A stretch of 64,000 bases of DNA, from the NCBI RefSeq assembly GCF_027744825.2, contig NC_071334.1, forward strand, positions 43,771,437 to 43,835,436, in the 5' to 3' direction. Origin of the DNA: Synchiropus splendidus. Lineage: Eukaryota > Chordata > Actinopteri > Syngnathiformes > Callionymidae. The notes under the pieces are model-generated. The model searched no databases and had not been told where the DNA came from. It was given only the letters and a program-made list of their open reading frames with translations. Of the stretch, positions 24,401 through 35,255 are shown in pieces (positions within the stretch are counted from its first letter, which is position 1; each line of letters begins with the position of its first letter). A program made the position numbers and the translations under genes.

Positions 24401-27400
24401 TTGTAGGCCACATAGAATGAGTAAGCAGAACCAAGTTTACCCTGTGTTCTGGTGTGATACTCCAGAAACACTGCTATCCTAAACAATTCAAACATGTTTC
24501 AAAATATAACACTGTGGAATCTTTCATGAGGTCCAGCACGGGAAACCACAACTGGGCTTCAGAAAATAAGGCGGGAGCTACCTGGTTAAACCCCTCAGTA
24601 TATGCTTATCTTGAGGATGAACCCACATGCAGTACACACTCGTGCTACAGTGAAAGTGCTATGAACATTTGAAGCATGCCGCAATGCAAGACCCAAGGGG
24701 CTATATCCCAACGTATTCACTCAATGTCTCTTTTAGGTACCGCCTTGTTGCATTTTGACTCAAAACAATATCAATAATATTACATTCACATGCTTCTTTT
24801 CTTGTGGGAAATGATGCTTTGATCAATTTTGTCTGCCAACTCAAGTATTTTCTTTTGGTTTGCAATAAGAGACGTTTGCAGGGCCCTTTAATGGGGTTTG
24901 CCACCAAACGCAGCCCCCTGACTCGCAATGTAAATACACAAGGAAGCGATGTTCCAGGAGAATGAAGATATGAAATGATTCTTCATGGCAGCTCTCCACT
25001 TTTCCCAACCGGAACAGAGCAGGTTGTGTCTCTCTCTTCTCTCATTAGAGGCTTAAAATAGAGCTTTGCCTTATAGAAACAACAGATTCTAATTAGGGAG
25101 TGGGCTTAGCAGCTGAGCGTCTCTGACTGAGCAGGGTGACCCAACCTCAGCAAACAAGAGCCGGAGGGGTGACCAGTGGGGAAGGATTCTGATTGGTCAC
25201 TGCTCATGAGAGCGTAAAGATCACATTGGAGTTGTGGAACTTCAGCATTAAGACTCAGAGTTGACCTCCAATGCACTTTCTCTGTGCTTCATATGTTGAG
25301 TCATCTCAGGGCCTTTTGCTGTGCAAGGAACTACAGAAGCCATACAGTATAGCCAAGGTGTCTGTGAGTTGCCTTGCGGTGCGGTGACTGGTTGAAATTC
25401 AGAAGGTGATTCTTGTCTCACTGCTGCACTTTGACTCGCCAGTGGTGGATTGTTTTGTTTACATTTTATTCTATATAGACTTCACAAGTACATTGAGAGT
25501 GTCCCTGTAGAACAAACTGATGATGCTTGTCATGACATCCTCACTCCCATGGCATAATATACTTTATTGACATTAGGAATGTGAAAGGGAAAGGGTCCAA
25601 AAGGGTGGTGAGGCCAGCAATGTTGTATGGTTTGGAAACAGTGGCACTGAGGAAAAGACAGGAGGCAGAGCTGGAGGTAGCAGAGATGAAGATGCTGAGC
25701 TTCTCTCTGGAAGTGAGCAGGATGGATAGGATCAGGAAGCAGTAGATCAGAGGGACAGCACATGTGGTCAGGTGTTTAGGAGACAAAGTCAGAGAGGCTC
25801 GATGGAGATGGTTTGGACATGTACAGAGGAGAGAGAGCCAGTACATTGGTAGATGAAGATGTTGAGGTAGGAACTGCCAGGCAGAAGGTGGAGAGGAAGG
25901 CCAAAGAGGAGACTGATGGAGGTGGTGAAGGAGGACATGCGGTTTGTAGGTTTGAGAGAAGAGGAAGCAGCGGACAGGGTGAGATGGAGGAAGGTGATCT
26001 ATAAAATTTCATAACTTTTTTGGCGTATGAAATATCATTGATCCTGTTAACAGTTAAATTCATATGAGCTTAATAGGATAAAAGGTAGGCAGTTGCGTTC
26101 TGGAACTCGCTTGCACAACCCAGAACTCAGGCTACAGTGGCAGCAGACGTGCTGAGTCCGCAAGATCCAGATGGTAAAACAGGACACCTCCAAGTCTCTC
26201 TTCCTCTCTTCCCTATTTTCCTTAGAATGTTCAAGCAAATAAGCAAATAACTAAATACTGAATTTATATGACTTTATTCAGGTCACAATGTCAAAGCAGA
26301 AGAGGTAAAACGCATGCAACATGACAACATGCAAACTCATGAGCAAATGAAACAGTGTGAGACAGTGCATGTGAAATCTCCCACAAACCCTCGTAGTCTT
26401 TCACCTCCACATGATGAACAGCAATGGTGGGAGTGTTTCTGTGAGATCACCCGGGTAAGGAACTGGCTCCAGGACTATATCAAGGGAAAGGAATTTAGAC
26501 ACTCTGATTCAAGATTGTCAAAACCAAGCAAAGCAAAGCATTAATAAGTCGCAGTGATAAAGTAAAGGCTGGACTAAAAAGATGCACCTGAAGTTGGCAT
26601 TTAAGCAACAGTCTTCTCAGGTCCTGAGGCAGCTGGTTCCTGGACCATGATAACTCAAAGAAGCTTCCCTGTAGGTTTTTTTGCTTCCAACACATACGAC
26701 AACACCATAGAATTAATTACACACATGGTTGCATTCTGTCTGAATAACTTTCGGAATCTTTGATGATTCGGGTATTTTGGGTTTATTTTCTTTCTGCTGT
26801 GCCACACCATGGTGCCTCATTGACCTAATGTGGCCCCTGGCTCTCAAGCTGTGTGTGTTAAGTAAAAAGATGACTTGCTGGAACACGCCAATGTTTGATT
26901 GTCAATGGACGCGGCAGAGTGAGGCAGATACTCTAGATCAGTGTTTTTCAACCCTTTTTCAGCCACGGCACCCTTGGTTCATTGAAAAAAATCCTGGGGC
27001 TCACCACCAAAGGAACCTCGGCCAAATCGCACTAGTGCTTAAAGTCCTATAAAAAATCCCTTTTCATTTGTGAAAAACTGTAACTACTGACACTCGGTTG
27101 TTATTTTGCCAGGCTATTTGTGGACACAAATTGTAGAAATGTATTTGTTTCAAATGTGTCCTTAAAGGGAAGGGCAATATGGCAAAATATATCATGACTT
27201 ATTTATGTATTTACTGACTTTAAATAACTGTTTGGATTTTATCACTTCTCTTTTTGCAGGATTTTATTGTAGTTTTGAGTTTCCAGACAAACCCTTAACA
27301 TTCTTTACCTGAACTTGCTTCAAAAAAACAATTATTCTTTCTCTCTTCACATTTTGGAGTGCATTTATTTTGTTGTGCATTCAGTTTTTCGCCAACTTTT

Positions 27401-29996
27401 AAAGCACAAAGCAAACTTTGACAGTCCATGAGTATCAATAAAGTTTTGAAGTTTTGAAGTGAGACATCACATTAGCTGTTAGCTCTGTTAGCTCTGTGGT
27501 GCAGACAGTCTTTGGCGTTGCGGGTCCGACAAGGATCCCTCCCTCCATGGTTCTGTGGTGAAAGTGTGTGGTCAAGTTAGAGGCGCATCAGGTTTAAAAA
27601 CAGCTGGAAGTTGCGCATGTGAGCGGCTTCTTGGCTGTGAGTGTGTGGGAAGAGGAGCGCCGCGCACCACAGCAGCGCTGCTTTGACTGACGGACAGATC
27701 AGCGCATCAACACACTGTAGCTCTACAGTAGAGTGGAGAGAAAGAATGTCAGTGAATCCATGTGATCTCCTCACCTTGGTGATGAGGTGAAACTGGATCA
27801 TTTTCCCACGGTACACCTGACTCTCCCTCACACTAGTGTGCCGTGGCACCCCGGCTGAAAAACGCTGGTCGAGAGACGGTGTCATGAAGAAGTACTGTAT
27901 TTTGTGATTGATGTTGAAAACCAGAGGCAAAGACAAAAGCTGTGATGTTTGGTGCCTCCAGTGGTCCAGCTACATCCGTGCCACGGTGAGAAAAGAGAAG
28001 GGGCTGTCAATTCTGGTGGAGTTGCTGCGCTCGGACGTGGACAAGGTGGTACGAGCCGTGGCCATCGCCCTCCGCAACCTGGCCATTGACAAAAAGAATA
28101 AAGAGTTAATAGGTACGTGTCTATAGCCTTAAATGTGTATGGTAAACTTGGAGGTGGTCAATGATGGAACCGTCGCTGTGTCCTCCAGGGAGCTATGGTC
28201 TGAGGGACCTGGTTGGCAATCTGCCATGTGGTCAGCAGCATCCCGCCAAGAACCTGGAGGGAGATACCGTGGTGTCTATCCTCAACACGATCCACGAGCT
28301 GATCACTGAGAGTCCAGAGAACACGCGGGCGCTGATCCAAGGCCACGCCATCCAGAAACTAGTGACCATCAGCAAGTCAAGGTGCATTCATTCAGCATTC
28401 ATCCAATAAGACAGACTGGCCGTTTCATTTGACACTATCACATTAAGTCCACATTTCTACTTATGTATTCTTCTTTAGAACTGCTGGGCTTCTGTGTCTG
28501 TCCACCATCTGCAGCGACTGCGTTATATAATGTCTGTTTGTAATTTGGAACTTGCCTCACAGCGAAGCTCGGGATGATCTGAGCATCGTGTCTCCGGGTT
28601 GTCACCAAATGGATGTTAATTATTAGGACAGTGCCATTTCAAAGCTGTCTGCAGTTGTTTATCACATCATCTTCTTATTTGCTGTCAGCCAATCCACCCG
28701 GGAAACCAAGGCTGCTGCGCACGTGCTCCAGACAATATGGGCCCACAAAGATCTGAGGAGCATGCTCAGCAAAGCTGGCTGGAACAAGAGCCACTTTAAG
28801 GTACAGGATACTAGAATGATGTCACTCGAGGTGACTCAATTTGAGTGACTGTTGCAGCACTCTGGTCGAAACCAAACTATTCAACCAGCCTTGAATCCAA
28901 ACTGTAAAGACACATTATCATGGTGATGACCATGAAAGCATCATTTCAGCTGACAGTCTTTCCTGCTTAACATCAAGATAGAAGCCTCTGTGTGTGTGTG
29001 TCTGTCACCATGTGATTCTATTGTTCTTGTCACCCAAAGCCAAATTCCACTGGAGCGACTAAAAAGTCTAAGAGTGGAAAACAAGGCAGCGATGACATCA
29101 CCCTGCCTCTCATGGATAAAAACCAAGGTCAGTGGCGCATGAAACACGGATCCACCTGCAAAACCTTATTGAGCCATCATTTCAATGAGAGAAGTGTCCT
29201 GCTTTCCGAAGGGCACACACACTTGTTGATGCCATGCGGCGGATGAGCCGAAATGGACGGAGCCATATTCCTCTGATACATCGCCTCGAAGCAGCGATGT
29301 GTAGCCAACGTTATCAGCGCACAGAGAGGGCTTATTAGACTCGGCACTGTCTCCGGGGGCAGCGTCTCACGCATCAACAGTCACATTCCATCTCCACTTT
29401 ATCCCAAAAGGGCATCTGCATACTGACAAAAAAGCGACCTCTTGTTCCTTAAACTTCTGTTGCATTTTCATTGGTTGGAAAATGCAGACACATGTGAAGC
29501 GTAAGAAGAGTGGAGACCACGCGCTGTTTAACGTTTCTTTGTTAAAAATGATTCTAACGTGGCTCTGACTTTTTTCATGTATTTTTTAGTGGTGGGACTG
29601 TAACGATTTAATTACAATTAATTAATTACAGCAAAAATATTTTTTTAATTTAACAGTTTACAGGATATTTGAATACATTATTTATTTATTTTTTAATTAT
29701 TAGCCGCATTCTTAGTACAATGAATTATGCTATAAGGTTGATACATTTGTCTGTTTTCAGACGTGTACTCTACTCTGGAGCCGAATGACAGAGTTGGTGA
29801 TGTTGCTGAGAGAGATGCACTTCAGGTAAGCATTTTTTGAATATATTTGTCATTAAAAAAAAAGAAAAAAACATCTGACGTGAGTATATTTTTGGCGACA
29901 AAGGCGACATGTGAAAGGAAGCACTTCATCAGAGCCGGTCGACCCGCAGTGGGCCTCGTGGATAACAAGCCGCCGCCGCTGGACTCCTGGGTGTAG
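3422..29996 (+). CDS. arvcf: ARVCF-like armadillo-repeat catenin (p120-catenin family), 15 coding exons
   Basis: This is a junctional armadillo protein that binds the juxtamembrane tail of classical cadherins. Coding exons: 3422-3442, 13142-13276, 14019-14578, 17968-18446, 18514-18697, 18764-18881, 20163-20331, 22746-22763, 23599-23726, 27962-28112, 28189-28381, 28689-28800, 29040-29127, 29761-29825, 29904-29996. All have GT/AG borders and joined phases, giving 2514 bases and 837 aa. The N-terminus (about residues 1-280) is low complexity and contains a SYGSLSR motif. The armadillo repeats run from about residue 285 ([12 protein letters not shown]) to about 730. A basic insert (QKKKTEP...GEKRTK) lies at the usual nuclear-localisation position. 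The protein ends in DSWV, a class of PDZ ligand shared by ARVCF, CTNND2 and PKP4. Segments such as [11 protein letters not shown] and [18 protein letters not shown] favour ARVCF over p120 or PKP4. The start MPAEVKE resembles the short ARVCF isoform start. The coiled coil expected in long isoforms was not found. Which teleost paralogue (a or b) it is remains undecided. Confidence 0.9.
8145..8158 (+). promoter_or_regulatory. CTCF-like motif in arvcf intron 1
   Basis: CCACCAGGGGGAGC matches the vertebrate CTCF core at all but one important position (A where C is usual). Only the motif is seen, and occupancy is unknown. Confidence 0.3.
9100..9289 (+). pseudogene. Transposase-gene exon remnant (ISL2EU/Harbinger-type DNA element)
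   Basis: An open frame reads [17 protein letters not shown], then [18 protein letters not shown], and ends at a GTAAGT donor. The pattern R-VNI--AF--WR-L---KGF-SD-E-A-FLL recurs in first exons of fish DNA-transposon genes. The upstream AGCAATGTGTAATATTTAG near 8850 resembles the terminus of such elements. No catalytic domain follows, so it is an inactive remnant. Confidence 0.45.
10095..10700 (+). mobile_element. Decayed LINE reverse-transcriptase fragment
   Basis: The plus strand encodes [26 protein letters not shown], in which YADD is the reverse-transcriptase catalytic box. A stop follows shortly (GMNWREQE*). The next few hundred bases, to about 10700, resemble the decayed LINE 3' half ([11 protein letters not shown]). 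It is on the opposite strand to the LINE remnant at the start of the window. Confidence 0.6.
12466..12530 (+). repeat. Dispersed repeat, weak third copy
   Basis: It shares GTTTTTGTTCCAGCCAATCAAG and flanking purine-rich sequence with the repeat at 2560-2665. Only part of the unit can be aligned by eye. Confidence 0.3.
13277..14018 (+). other. arvcf: arvcf intron 2
   Basis: This intron of about 0.7 kb is AT-rich, with TTTA runs near 13540. No further feature was recognised. Confidence 0.6.
14591..15386 (-). mobile_element. MITE copy 1 in an arvcf intron (truncated)
   Basis: It aligns over nearly its whole length, in opposite orientation, with the element at 45798-46775. Shared landmarks are TCTGTCTCGAGACAAAGCTC, the GCATGATAGATGCC block and ACTTGTAGTGCTAAGAA. 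Its terminal repeat on the left is lost (GGTAGGGTT replaces GGCGGTTTCACAC), and the right end stops after GCAGAGCGTCGCCAGC. It begins 12 bases after the exon 3 splice donor. Confidence 0.7.
16087..16229. repeat. 143-bp imperfect palindrome (foldback MITE-like)
   Basis: The left arm (CATTCAAATGGGCCAGTGGG...) and the reverse complement of the right arm (ending GGCCCACTGGCCCATTTAAG) match for most of about 60 bases each. The arms flank a short centre near GATCATTCATTTC. As RNA this would fold into one long hairpin. The likeliest origin is a foldback mobile element. Confidence 0.65.
18882..20162 (+). other. arvcf: arvcf intron 6
   Basis: About 1.3 kb of AT-rich intron. A TTGGCCCCCAGGCCGCA block near 19818 looks like a transposon end. 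Nothing else was recognised. Confidence 0.5.
20332..22745 (+). other. arvcf: arvcf intron 7
   Basis: About 2.4 kb between the weak-donor exon and the 18-bp micro-exon. It contains the hAT-like element at 20876-21514. I see no other coding exon. Confidence 0.55.
20876..21514. mobile_element. hAT-like non-autonomous element in an arvcf intron
   Basis: The termini are inverted: TAGGGGTGGGA at the left and TCCCACCACTA at the right. The interior is AT-rich, with no transposase frame. A solo terminus of the same family (TAGTGGTGGGACTGTAACGA) occurs at about 29588. Target duplications are not visible. Confidence 0.5.
22746..22763 (+). other. arvcf: 18-bp micro-exon of arvcf
   Basis: The exon is bounded by CTTACAG and GTGAGTG. 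It carries one phase-1 base in from the previous exon and one out, and encodes EEWFNQ, matching the conserved EEWF motif between armadillo repeats 5 and 6 of p120-family proteins. The preceding exon ends in a weak donor (AAAG/GTCCTA). The human protein has about two dozen further residues between this motif and ELLYQPE. I see no matching exon before 23599, so that alternatively used piece is absent or unrecognised. Confidence 0.8.
22764..23598 (+). other. arvcf: arvcf intron 8
   Basis: About 0.8 kb downstream of the micro-exon. It was searched for the alternative exon seen in other p120-family genes (KRT.A.K-type segment) and none was recognised. Confidence 0.5.
24112..24290. repeat. About 43-bp minisatellite, four diverged units
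   Basis: Successive units start G(T)TTTTTTCTC/TGTATGAACATGA and end in ATCTT or GAACGT, with spacing of about 42-44 bases. They are diverged by point changes, so this is an old tandem array. Confidence 0.6.
25565..26002 (+). mobile_element. LINE 3' tail (reverse-transcriptase C-terminus), copy 1
   Basis: The plus strand encodes [19 protein letters not shown], then [20 protein letters not shown] followed by a stop, typical of the C-terminal part of fish LINE reverse transcriptases. Frames are interrupted. It is nearly identical, as judged by eye, to the inverted copy at 60105-60440, so both are recent relative to other repeats here. Confidence 0.7.
26939..27867. mobile_element. hAT-like non-autonomous element, 929 bp
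   Basis: The left end CAGTGTTTTTCAACC...GCCACGGCAC is matched in inverse by GTGCCGTGGCACC...GGCTGAAAAACGCTG at the right. Flanking 8-mers CTCTAGAT and GTCGAGAG agree at 5 of 8 positions, consistent with a decayed target duplication. There is no transposase frame inside. Confidence 0.65.
29128..29760 (+). other. arvcf: arvcf intron 13
   Basis: About 0.6 kb. It includes a solo hAT-like terminus at about 29588-29635 (TAGTGGTGGGACTGTAACGA), of the same family as the element at 20876-21514. Confidence 0.5.
29904..29996 (+). other. arvcf: Terminal coding exon of arvcf with PDZ-binding C-terminus
   Basis: This last coding exon gives 30 residues ending PPPLDSWV and the TAG stop at 29994-29996. The acceptor (GACAAAG before GCG) has a poor pyrimidine tract. 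The exon is still well supported by reading-frame continuity and by the ARVCF-like C-terminus (RPAV.LVD....P.DSWV). Confidence 0.8.
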
Positions 29997-31120
29997 CCCC
30001 AACAAGAGGGGGTTCGAGTCTGTTGAGGAAGACAAATTTATGCAATCTGATCATTGTTGTAGAGCAGAGAAGAATAGTTCCGTTACATACTTCCTTTGCA
30101 GGAAATCATGTGCCAAATATATTTTCACGATGGAGGGTTCGAGGAGGAACGTTCGACAAATCTTGTCCGGGCAAATTATGATGAGGTTTTGTAGAGTCCT
30201 GACATTCACATGAGGGAACAAAGTCGGCTTCATTTCAATGAGTCACCATGCCATTTCATTCTTTGAGGAAAGTGCATTTAGTGGCTCCTTGGAAAGTCAC
30301 ATATTTGCTTCATGATGACATACACAAAGGTGAGGCTGAGGTTTGCATCGTGAAGATACAGATTTTCAAGGGAGGGTCAAATGTCATGGTCTGGAAATCC
30401 ATCACCCAACAACCATCCAGGGTTGCTCAGTTTAGCCACATGTAGACCACCATGGAATCCTCTGAATCAAAATGAAAAATAACAAGAATCAAACAGGAAA
30501 ACCCCAGAATATGAACACATTGACTGAAAGGTTAATGCATGCATCAGGTGGCCTTTTAAAATACATGAAAAAAGATGGAAATTTGTATCTGCCAAGTGAC
30601 AGCATAAAAATGTCATTTGCATTTATAATGGTCAGAAAAACAGTTGTGGGCATCTATTACATAGTAACTTTCCTCAAATGAATGCAACACAGTTGGATAA
30701 ACTGGGCAGGCATTATTTTACTGTGTATAAGATCAAAAGATTTGTACTTCTGGTAAGGCTTAATAGAATATATACTGCTACAAAAATAGTGTATCCTGTT
30801 TTTGATGGCCTCATGATCAAGATCCGTTTTGTCTTTAAAACCGTCTTTCTAAGAATCCGGAATCTGAGAATGGCCTGATCTGTTAGTTTACTGATGGATG
30901 ACAAGACTGTACATGTGTAACAAAGGACTGTTAATAATCGAGATGAAGGCATTTATACTGGAATATTTATTGTAATACTCATGTTATTAATGGATAGTTA
31001 AACAGTGCATTAGCTAATACCAGTACTTCAGTCCAATCGTCAATACAACTCTGCTTTGTCCTTTTTGCATTGCCTTGTTGATTTAGAAACAAAATAAAGG
31101 ATGCATAATTTCTCATTGCG
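29997..31120 (+). other. arvcf: arvcf 3' UTR with poly(A) signal
   Basis: Non-coding sequence follows the stop. The first clear AATAAA is at 31093-31098, in AT-rich DNA, and fits a 3' UTR of about 1.1 kb. The exact cleavage site is not visible. Confidence 0.5.
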
Positions 31121-31225
31121 TGTTCCCTGTTTGACTGTGTCCCTCTTCTGTGTGAAGTTAGGTGTTAACAAAAAACAGAGTAGTGACAATTTCTTCACAA
31201 GCTAGGCAGGTGACCTACATACATT

Positions 31226-31290
31226 GTCAGCTAACCAGTCCAACCTGGGAAATGAACCCACAACCTTCTTGCTGAGTGCTAACTGACTTA
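31226..31290 (-). repeat. tRNA-derived SINE fragment
   Basis: On the minus strand, GTTAGCACTCAGCAAGAAGG is followed by TTGTGGGTTCATTTCCCAGG. This is the internal promoter region (B box) of the common tRNA-derived SINE of fishes. It is only a piece. Confidence 0.55.
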
Positions 31291-31535
31291 TTTCTGAAAT
31301 TGTATTTGAGAAAAAAACGTATATGTAAAAAAAGAAGAAAAAAGCACTCACAATCCAGAGGCTTCATTTTATTCTTGTAAAATCTCTGTGTGAATTTTAA
31401 TAAATGGCTTATTGATGCTTCTCTTAAATCCATATTAATGAACAAGCGTGTTGTGTTGAACACAGAAAGTCAACAAAAGTTCATTACGGGTGATTCCTTA
31501 TGAGCGCTAACAGATGTGCATGCTATACTCTACAT

Positions 31536-32209
31536 CAGGGGTTCTGAACCTTATTGATCTGGGGGGGCCACCTTTTTCAGAACAAATGGCTCCAGGGCCC
31601 ATTCAAGTAATAGAACTGATTCATGACTCTTGATTTCATTTGTGATCAATAACCATATTGAATCTACTTACAAGTAAACAAACCAAAACCTTGTGAAATG
31701 ACATGAAACCATGTGATCATTGCAAAGATATTTATTTGTCATCGAAAAGTCCAACCAGCAGCAGAACCAGGTGCAAGTCATGTTTATCAAATTTACGAGA
31801 GAAATTAAAGAAAAAAAAAACACTTGATACAAACTGTTAAGAAAATTGATAAAATTGTATGTCATGAATAAATGTTGGGGTAAAATTAATATGAATAAAC
31901 ATCAACAAGAGTAAAAACTGTTCCTGAAAGAAACTTCAGGAGCAGTTTTTACTCTTGTGGAGGTGGCATCACTTTCTTTATCATTTTTTTCTTTTTAAAA
32001 CTTCTCCATAGTTGGTAACTATCACAAATTTGCAGCTGCTGAGTAAATATAATGACACACTACTGCCACCATATGTGGCAAATGTATTAAAACTGAGCGT
32101 CTCGCAGCCCTCACGGCCCAGAGGCGTAAAACAAACAAACTTTTAGAGGCCCTCCAGGAGGCGCTCATGGCCCAACCATGGGCCCTGGCCCTATGGTTGA
32201 GAATCACTG
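31536..32209. mobile_element. hAT-like non-autonomous element, 674 bp, perfect 8-bp target duplication
   Basis: The left terminus is CAGGGGTTCTGAACC and the right terminus is GGTTGAGAATCACTG (its imperfect inverse). The flanking octamer CTCTACAT occurs exactly at 31528-31535 and 32210-32217. No transposase is encoded. An internal inverted repeat (CTGTTCCTGAAAG...CTTCAGGAGCAG) lies at about 31918-31945. Confidence 0.8.
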
Positions 32210-33117
32210 CTCTACATGACTGTTTGTGCATTACACTCTTTAGCTGAAATCATAAGACAACTATTATTCAGTTGTAACAGTGTAACCCACAACTTTGCCA
32301 GGCATTTTTGCCACACTGCACTACTTGAGAGTACTGTACTCTGCACTGCGCTACGCTATTCAAGTCCGCACCAACTTGCCACAACATTACTGCACAGTGC
32401 ACTACACTACACAACGCTACAGTGCACTGCATTCGTGCTCTATACATTGCTCTTCTTCTCTTCATGCCTCTAAACACTGCTTTATTTGCTTAAAGATTAC
32501 ATTTGCATACAATAACAAATATATTCTAAATACAGTTTGCATGGTATTGTACTTTATTCTTATTAGTTAGCTGTACTTGTTTTTGAAAACGTACAATGCA
32601 CTACTGAAAAAAATTTCCAGTTGACATGTACATTTGCTAAAATGCATCATCCACAACTATATTACATTTTTAAATTTTAAATTTGATTAGCTTTATTGCG
32701 AATCCAGTGATTAAACCATGAAAATGAAGGCGATAGTCCATAACATCATTACATGCCCAGGTTGTAGCCATTGTTCCGCACTACTGTTTTTGCTATTTTG
32801 AAAGTGAAAAATCTAAAAAAGTCTAAAATCTATTGAAGAGTGGGATATGTATGCAGTGTATACACAGCATATACATACATACATCGAAAGAGAGAGAGAA
32901 AGAGAAGAGAGAGACATGTATGAAAATGAAGTGGGAATTGTAAAACCATGTCATGTGGTCCTGGTGGGCCGAGAGAGGAGGGCCAACCAGGTCCTCGGTC
33001 ACATCTCCAAACATGTCAGCACACTGGACAATGCAGCCCTGCCCTCAGTTCCGGACCACGAGATCAACAAGGGCAAGGCAGGATTGTATTTGCCCCCAAA
33101 GCAGCCTGTTCACTGTG

Positions 33118-33123
33118 TATAAA
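33118..33123 (+). promoter_or_regulatory. bmp10: TATA box of bmp10
   Basis: A TATAAA lies 78 bases upstream of the ATG, with GC-rich DNA before it. This would place initiation near 33148 and give a leader of about 50 nt. It fits a tightly tissue-restricted gene. Confidence 0.6.
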
Positions 33124-33195
33124 GGAACCCTATCCTCATTCGACTCTTCTATCTGCTACCCAATCTTTGGATTTCAAGCTCCCAGCCACTCAACC

Positions 33196-34640
33196 ATGAC
33201 AGTTTCTATCTTTTTCAGCATTTGCTTTATCTCCTCTCTGCCGGTCGTGCTGCTAATCTTGAGTGGTCTGAGCTCCAGTAGTCCCATTGGGACTGCCGAC
33301 AGCCGTCGCAGAGCGTCAGTCGATAGAGATGATTATCCACTGCTCGATGCTCAAGACTTTCTCAACCAGTTTCTGACAACACTTAACCTCACGGAGCAGA
33401 GGCCCTCTTCCGGGATGGAGCTCGATCCGACCCGCAGGGAGACCGAGGAGTATATGCTAGAACTGTACAATCGATTTGCACGCGACCTCACCAGTGATGC
33501 CAACATTGTACGCAGTTTCAAGAACGGAGGTATGACCCCTTTCCCTGAGCTCACAGGATTGTTCTTTGAGAACAATCCTGTGAGAACAGAATGATTTGAA
33601 ATGCACGTGTTTTTGTACAATTTTATAGTGTTTCAGCACAAAGATTATCTTGGTGTAGTTGATAGTTAAACTCCATTTTTGACATTTCAATTTCAGATTC
33701 CTCCACCTCCAACGTAAAGGCAGTCAGTGCGAGGATTTTTCCGCTGTTGTTCAATATTTCCATGCCCCGCCATGAGCACATCACGGTGGCTGAGCTACGC
33801 CTGTTAATTCTGGTGCCAAAGGCACAGCGGCGGTCGGCCGGGCTCGACTGCAAGGTTGCCATCTACAAAATTCACATGGGCGCTGAGGAGCTGGGAAGAG
33901 AACTGAAGAGGAGGGATAACGCAGAGGAGGTGGGGTTGAAGAGTGTGGAAGAACTGATGACAAAGTATGTTCACACCAAAGATAATAGCTGGGTGTCCTT
34001 TGACCTGACACGTGAAGTGAGACGGTGGCAGAAATCAGGGTCCACTGAAGTCAGTCTGGAGGTTCACGTCACAGCACAGGGGTCACCAGAGGTCGACATC
34101 AACAGGAACTTAGAGGGGAAATATAACGCTGAGATCATTGTGTTTTCGGATGACGGAACTAGAGAGCACAAGTATGGCAGCCGAGGAAATGAGGTTCCCG
34201 ACAAGATTCAGCTGAGTCGCCATGCACCATGGGAGCGAGCAGACCACCAGTTGGACACGCAGTCATTCATGCACTCCAATTTCATCTATGACGCATCACC
34301 AAGAATCCGCCGCCACGCAAAGGCCGAGCCTTGCAGGAGAGCGCCACTCTTTGTAGATTTTAAAGACATTGGCTGGGACACGTGGATCGTCCAGCCGCTG
34401 GGCTACGAGGCGTACCGCTGCAACGGAGTTTGCAGCCCACCCATGACGTCTGAGGTCTCACCTACCAACCACGCTCTGGTGCAGACACAGCTGAGTTTCA
34501 AGAGCCCAGAGAGGGTATCGCCCGCCTGCTGTGTGCCCACCAAGTTGGAGCCCATCTCACTCCTTTACTATGATAATGGAGTGGTCACTTTTAAGCACAA
34601 GTACGAGGGCATGGTGGTGGCTGAGTGCGGCTGCAGATAG
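33196..34640 (+). CDS. bmp10: BMP10-type TGF-beta family ligand, two exons
   Basis: This is a secreted ligand of the BMP9/BMP10 group, which signals through ALK1-class receptors in heart and vessels. Exons are 33196-33529 and 33697-34640 (GTATGA donor, TTTCAG acceptor), giving 425 aa. The start MTVSIFFS follows a good Kozak context (CAACCATGA) and opens a hydrophobic signal peptide. The prodomain carries N-glycosylation sites (NLT, NIS). RIRR precedes the mature domain of 108 residues with seven cysteines in the TGF-beta knot order. CCVPTKLEPIS, GVVTFKHKYEGM and AECGCR match BMP10 more closely than GDF2. Two conserved stretches, DIGWDTWIV and YEAYRCNGVC, are intact. The open frame upstream of this ATG is treated as untranslated. 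Fish also have a bmp10-like paralogue, so the exact copy is uncertain. Confidence 0.92.
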
Positions 34641-35255
34641 GCCATTTGTCACCGTTGCATATGGAACATGGAACATAGTGACTGTGTAAAGCACAGTGGA
34701 TCTTTGCATGCAATTATTTTTGTATTTATTTATGTCCCGCATTTATCCTCATCAGCAAGATGTCTGTGTTTATTGCCTGTGCCTTAAGAGGCTGATCACA
34801 TGACCACAGAAATATGTTCGCAGGGTCATTTGAAGGTCAGGACTCTCTCGTTGGTGGCTGATTGGCTCGGTCACCTTCACTATTAAAAAAGACATTTCTT
34901 TCGCTGCTATTCATCAAACAGCGTGGTGATGGAGGTGTCCATGTTTTTTGACTCTCAGTGTTTGTTCTGGAAATGACCTTACATGTGTTGTGATCTTGTC
35001 TGACATATAGCGCACATACTAGATGGCCACAGGGTCGATGGAACTGCAATGAGCAAACAAAGTCATACATTTCATTCTTCTTCCCAATATGTAAAAAAAA
35101 AAAGTCCACAGTAGTCCTCACAAAGGAAAAAAACGATACAAAATGAATCACAGTTGAAGACTTAGTGAAGCTATATAGAAGTTTGCACAAGCAATCTTGT
35201 GTATCATGTTAATAAAAAACAAATGTGATTTAATAAAGTATAAGTATAAACACAA
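34641..35255 (+). other. bmp10: bmp10 3' UTR with two poly(A) signals
   Basis: AATAAA occurs at 35211-35216 and again at 35232-35237, in AT-rich sequence about 0.6 kb after the stop. Confidence 0.6.

Larger units (their letters stand above)
23727..27961 (+). other. arvcf: arvcf intron 9 (4.2 kb), repeat-rich
   Basis: It holds the 43-bp minisatellite, a LINE 3' tail and a hAT-like element, listed separately. No coding exon is needed, because the flanking exons join in phase (GHWS to [14 protein letters not shown]). Confidence 0.6.
31121..33117. other. Intergenic region between arvcf and bmp10
   Basis: About 2 kb. It contains a SINE scrap, a hAT-like element with perfect target duplications, a CACTAC-rich low-complexity tract (about 32310-32440) and a GA/TACA tract (32868-32912). 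The last 180 bases before the TATA box are GC-richer and may hold the bmp10 promoter. Confidence 0.6.

Noticed and set aside
3422..29996. Identification as p120-catenin (ctnnd1) or pkp4
   Set aside because: p120 lacks the DSWV tail, and pkp4 differs strongly in the repeats. Blocks such as [10 protein letters not shown] and [11 protein letters not shown] fit ARVCF best.
32847..33122. 91-codon frame upstream of bmp10
   Set aside because: It contains the plausible-looking phrase CHVVLVGRERRANQVLGHIS, but it overlaps the likely promoter and TATA box and matches no family I know.
32953..33195. N-terminal extension of the bmp10 frame
   Set aside because: The in-frame upstream codons precede the TATA box and would push the signal peptide inside the protein. 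The ATG at 33196 has better context.
33196..34640. Identification as GDF2/BMP9 or nodal
   Set aside because: GVVTFKHKYEGM, PTKLEPIS and the RIRR plus 108-residue mature length fit BMP10. Nodal has a different finger sequence.
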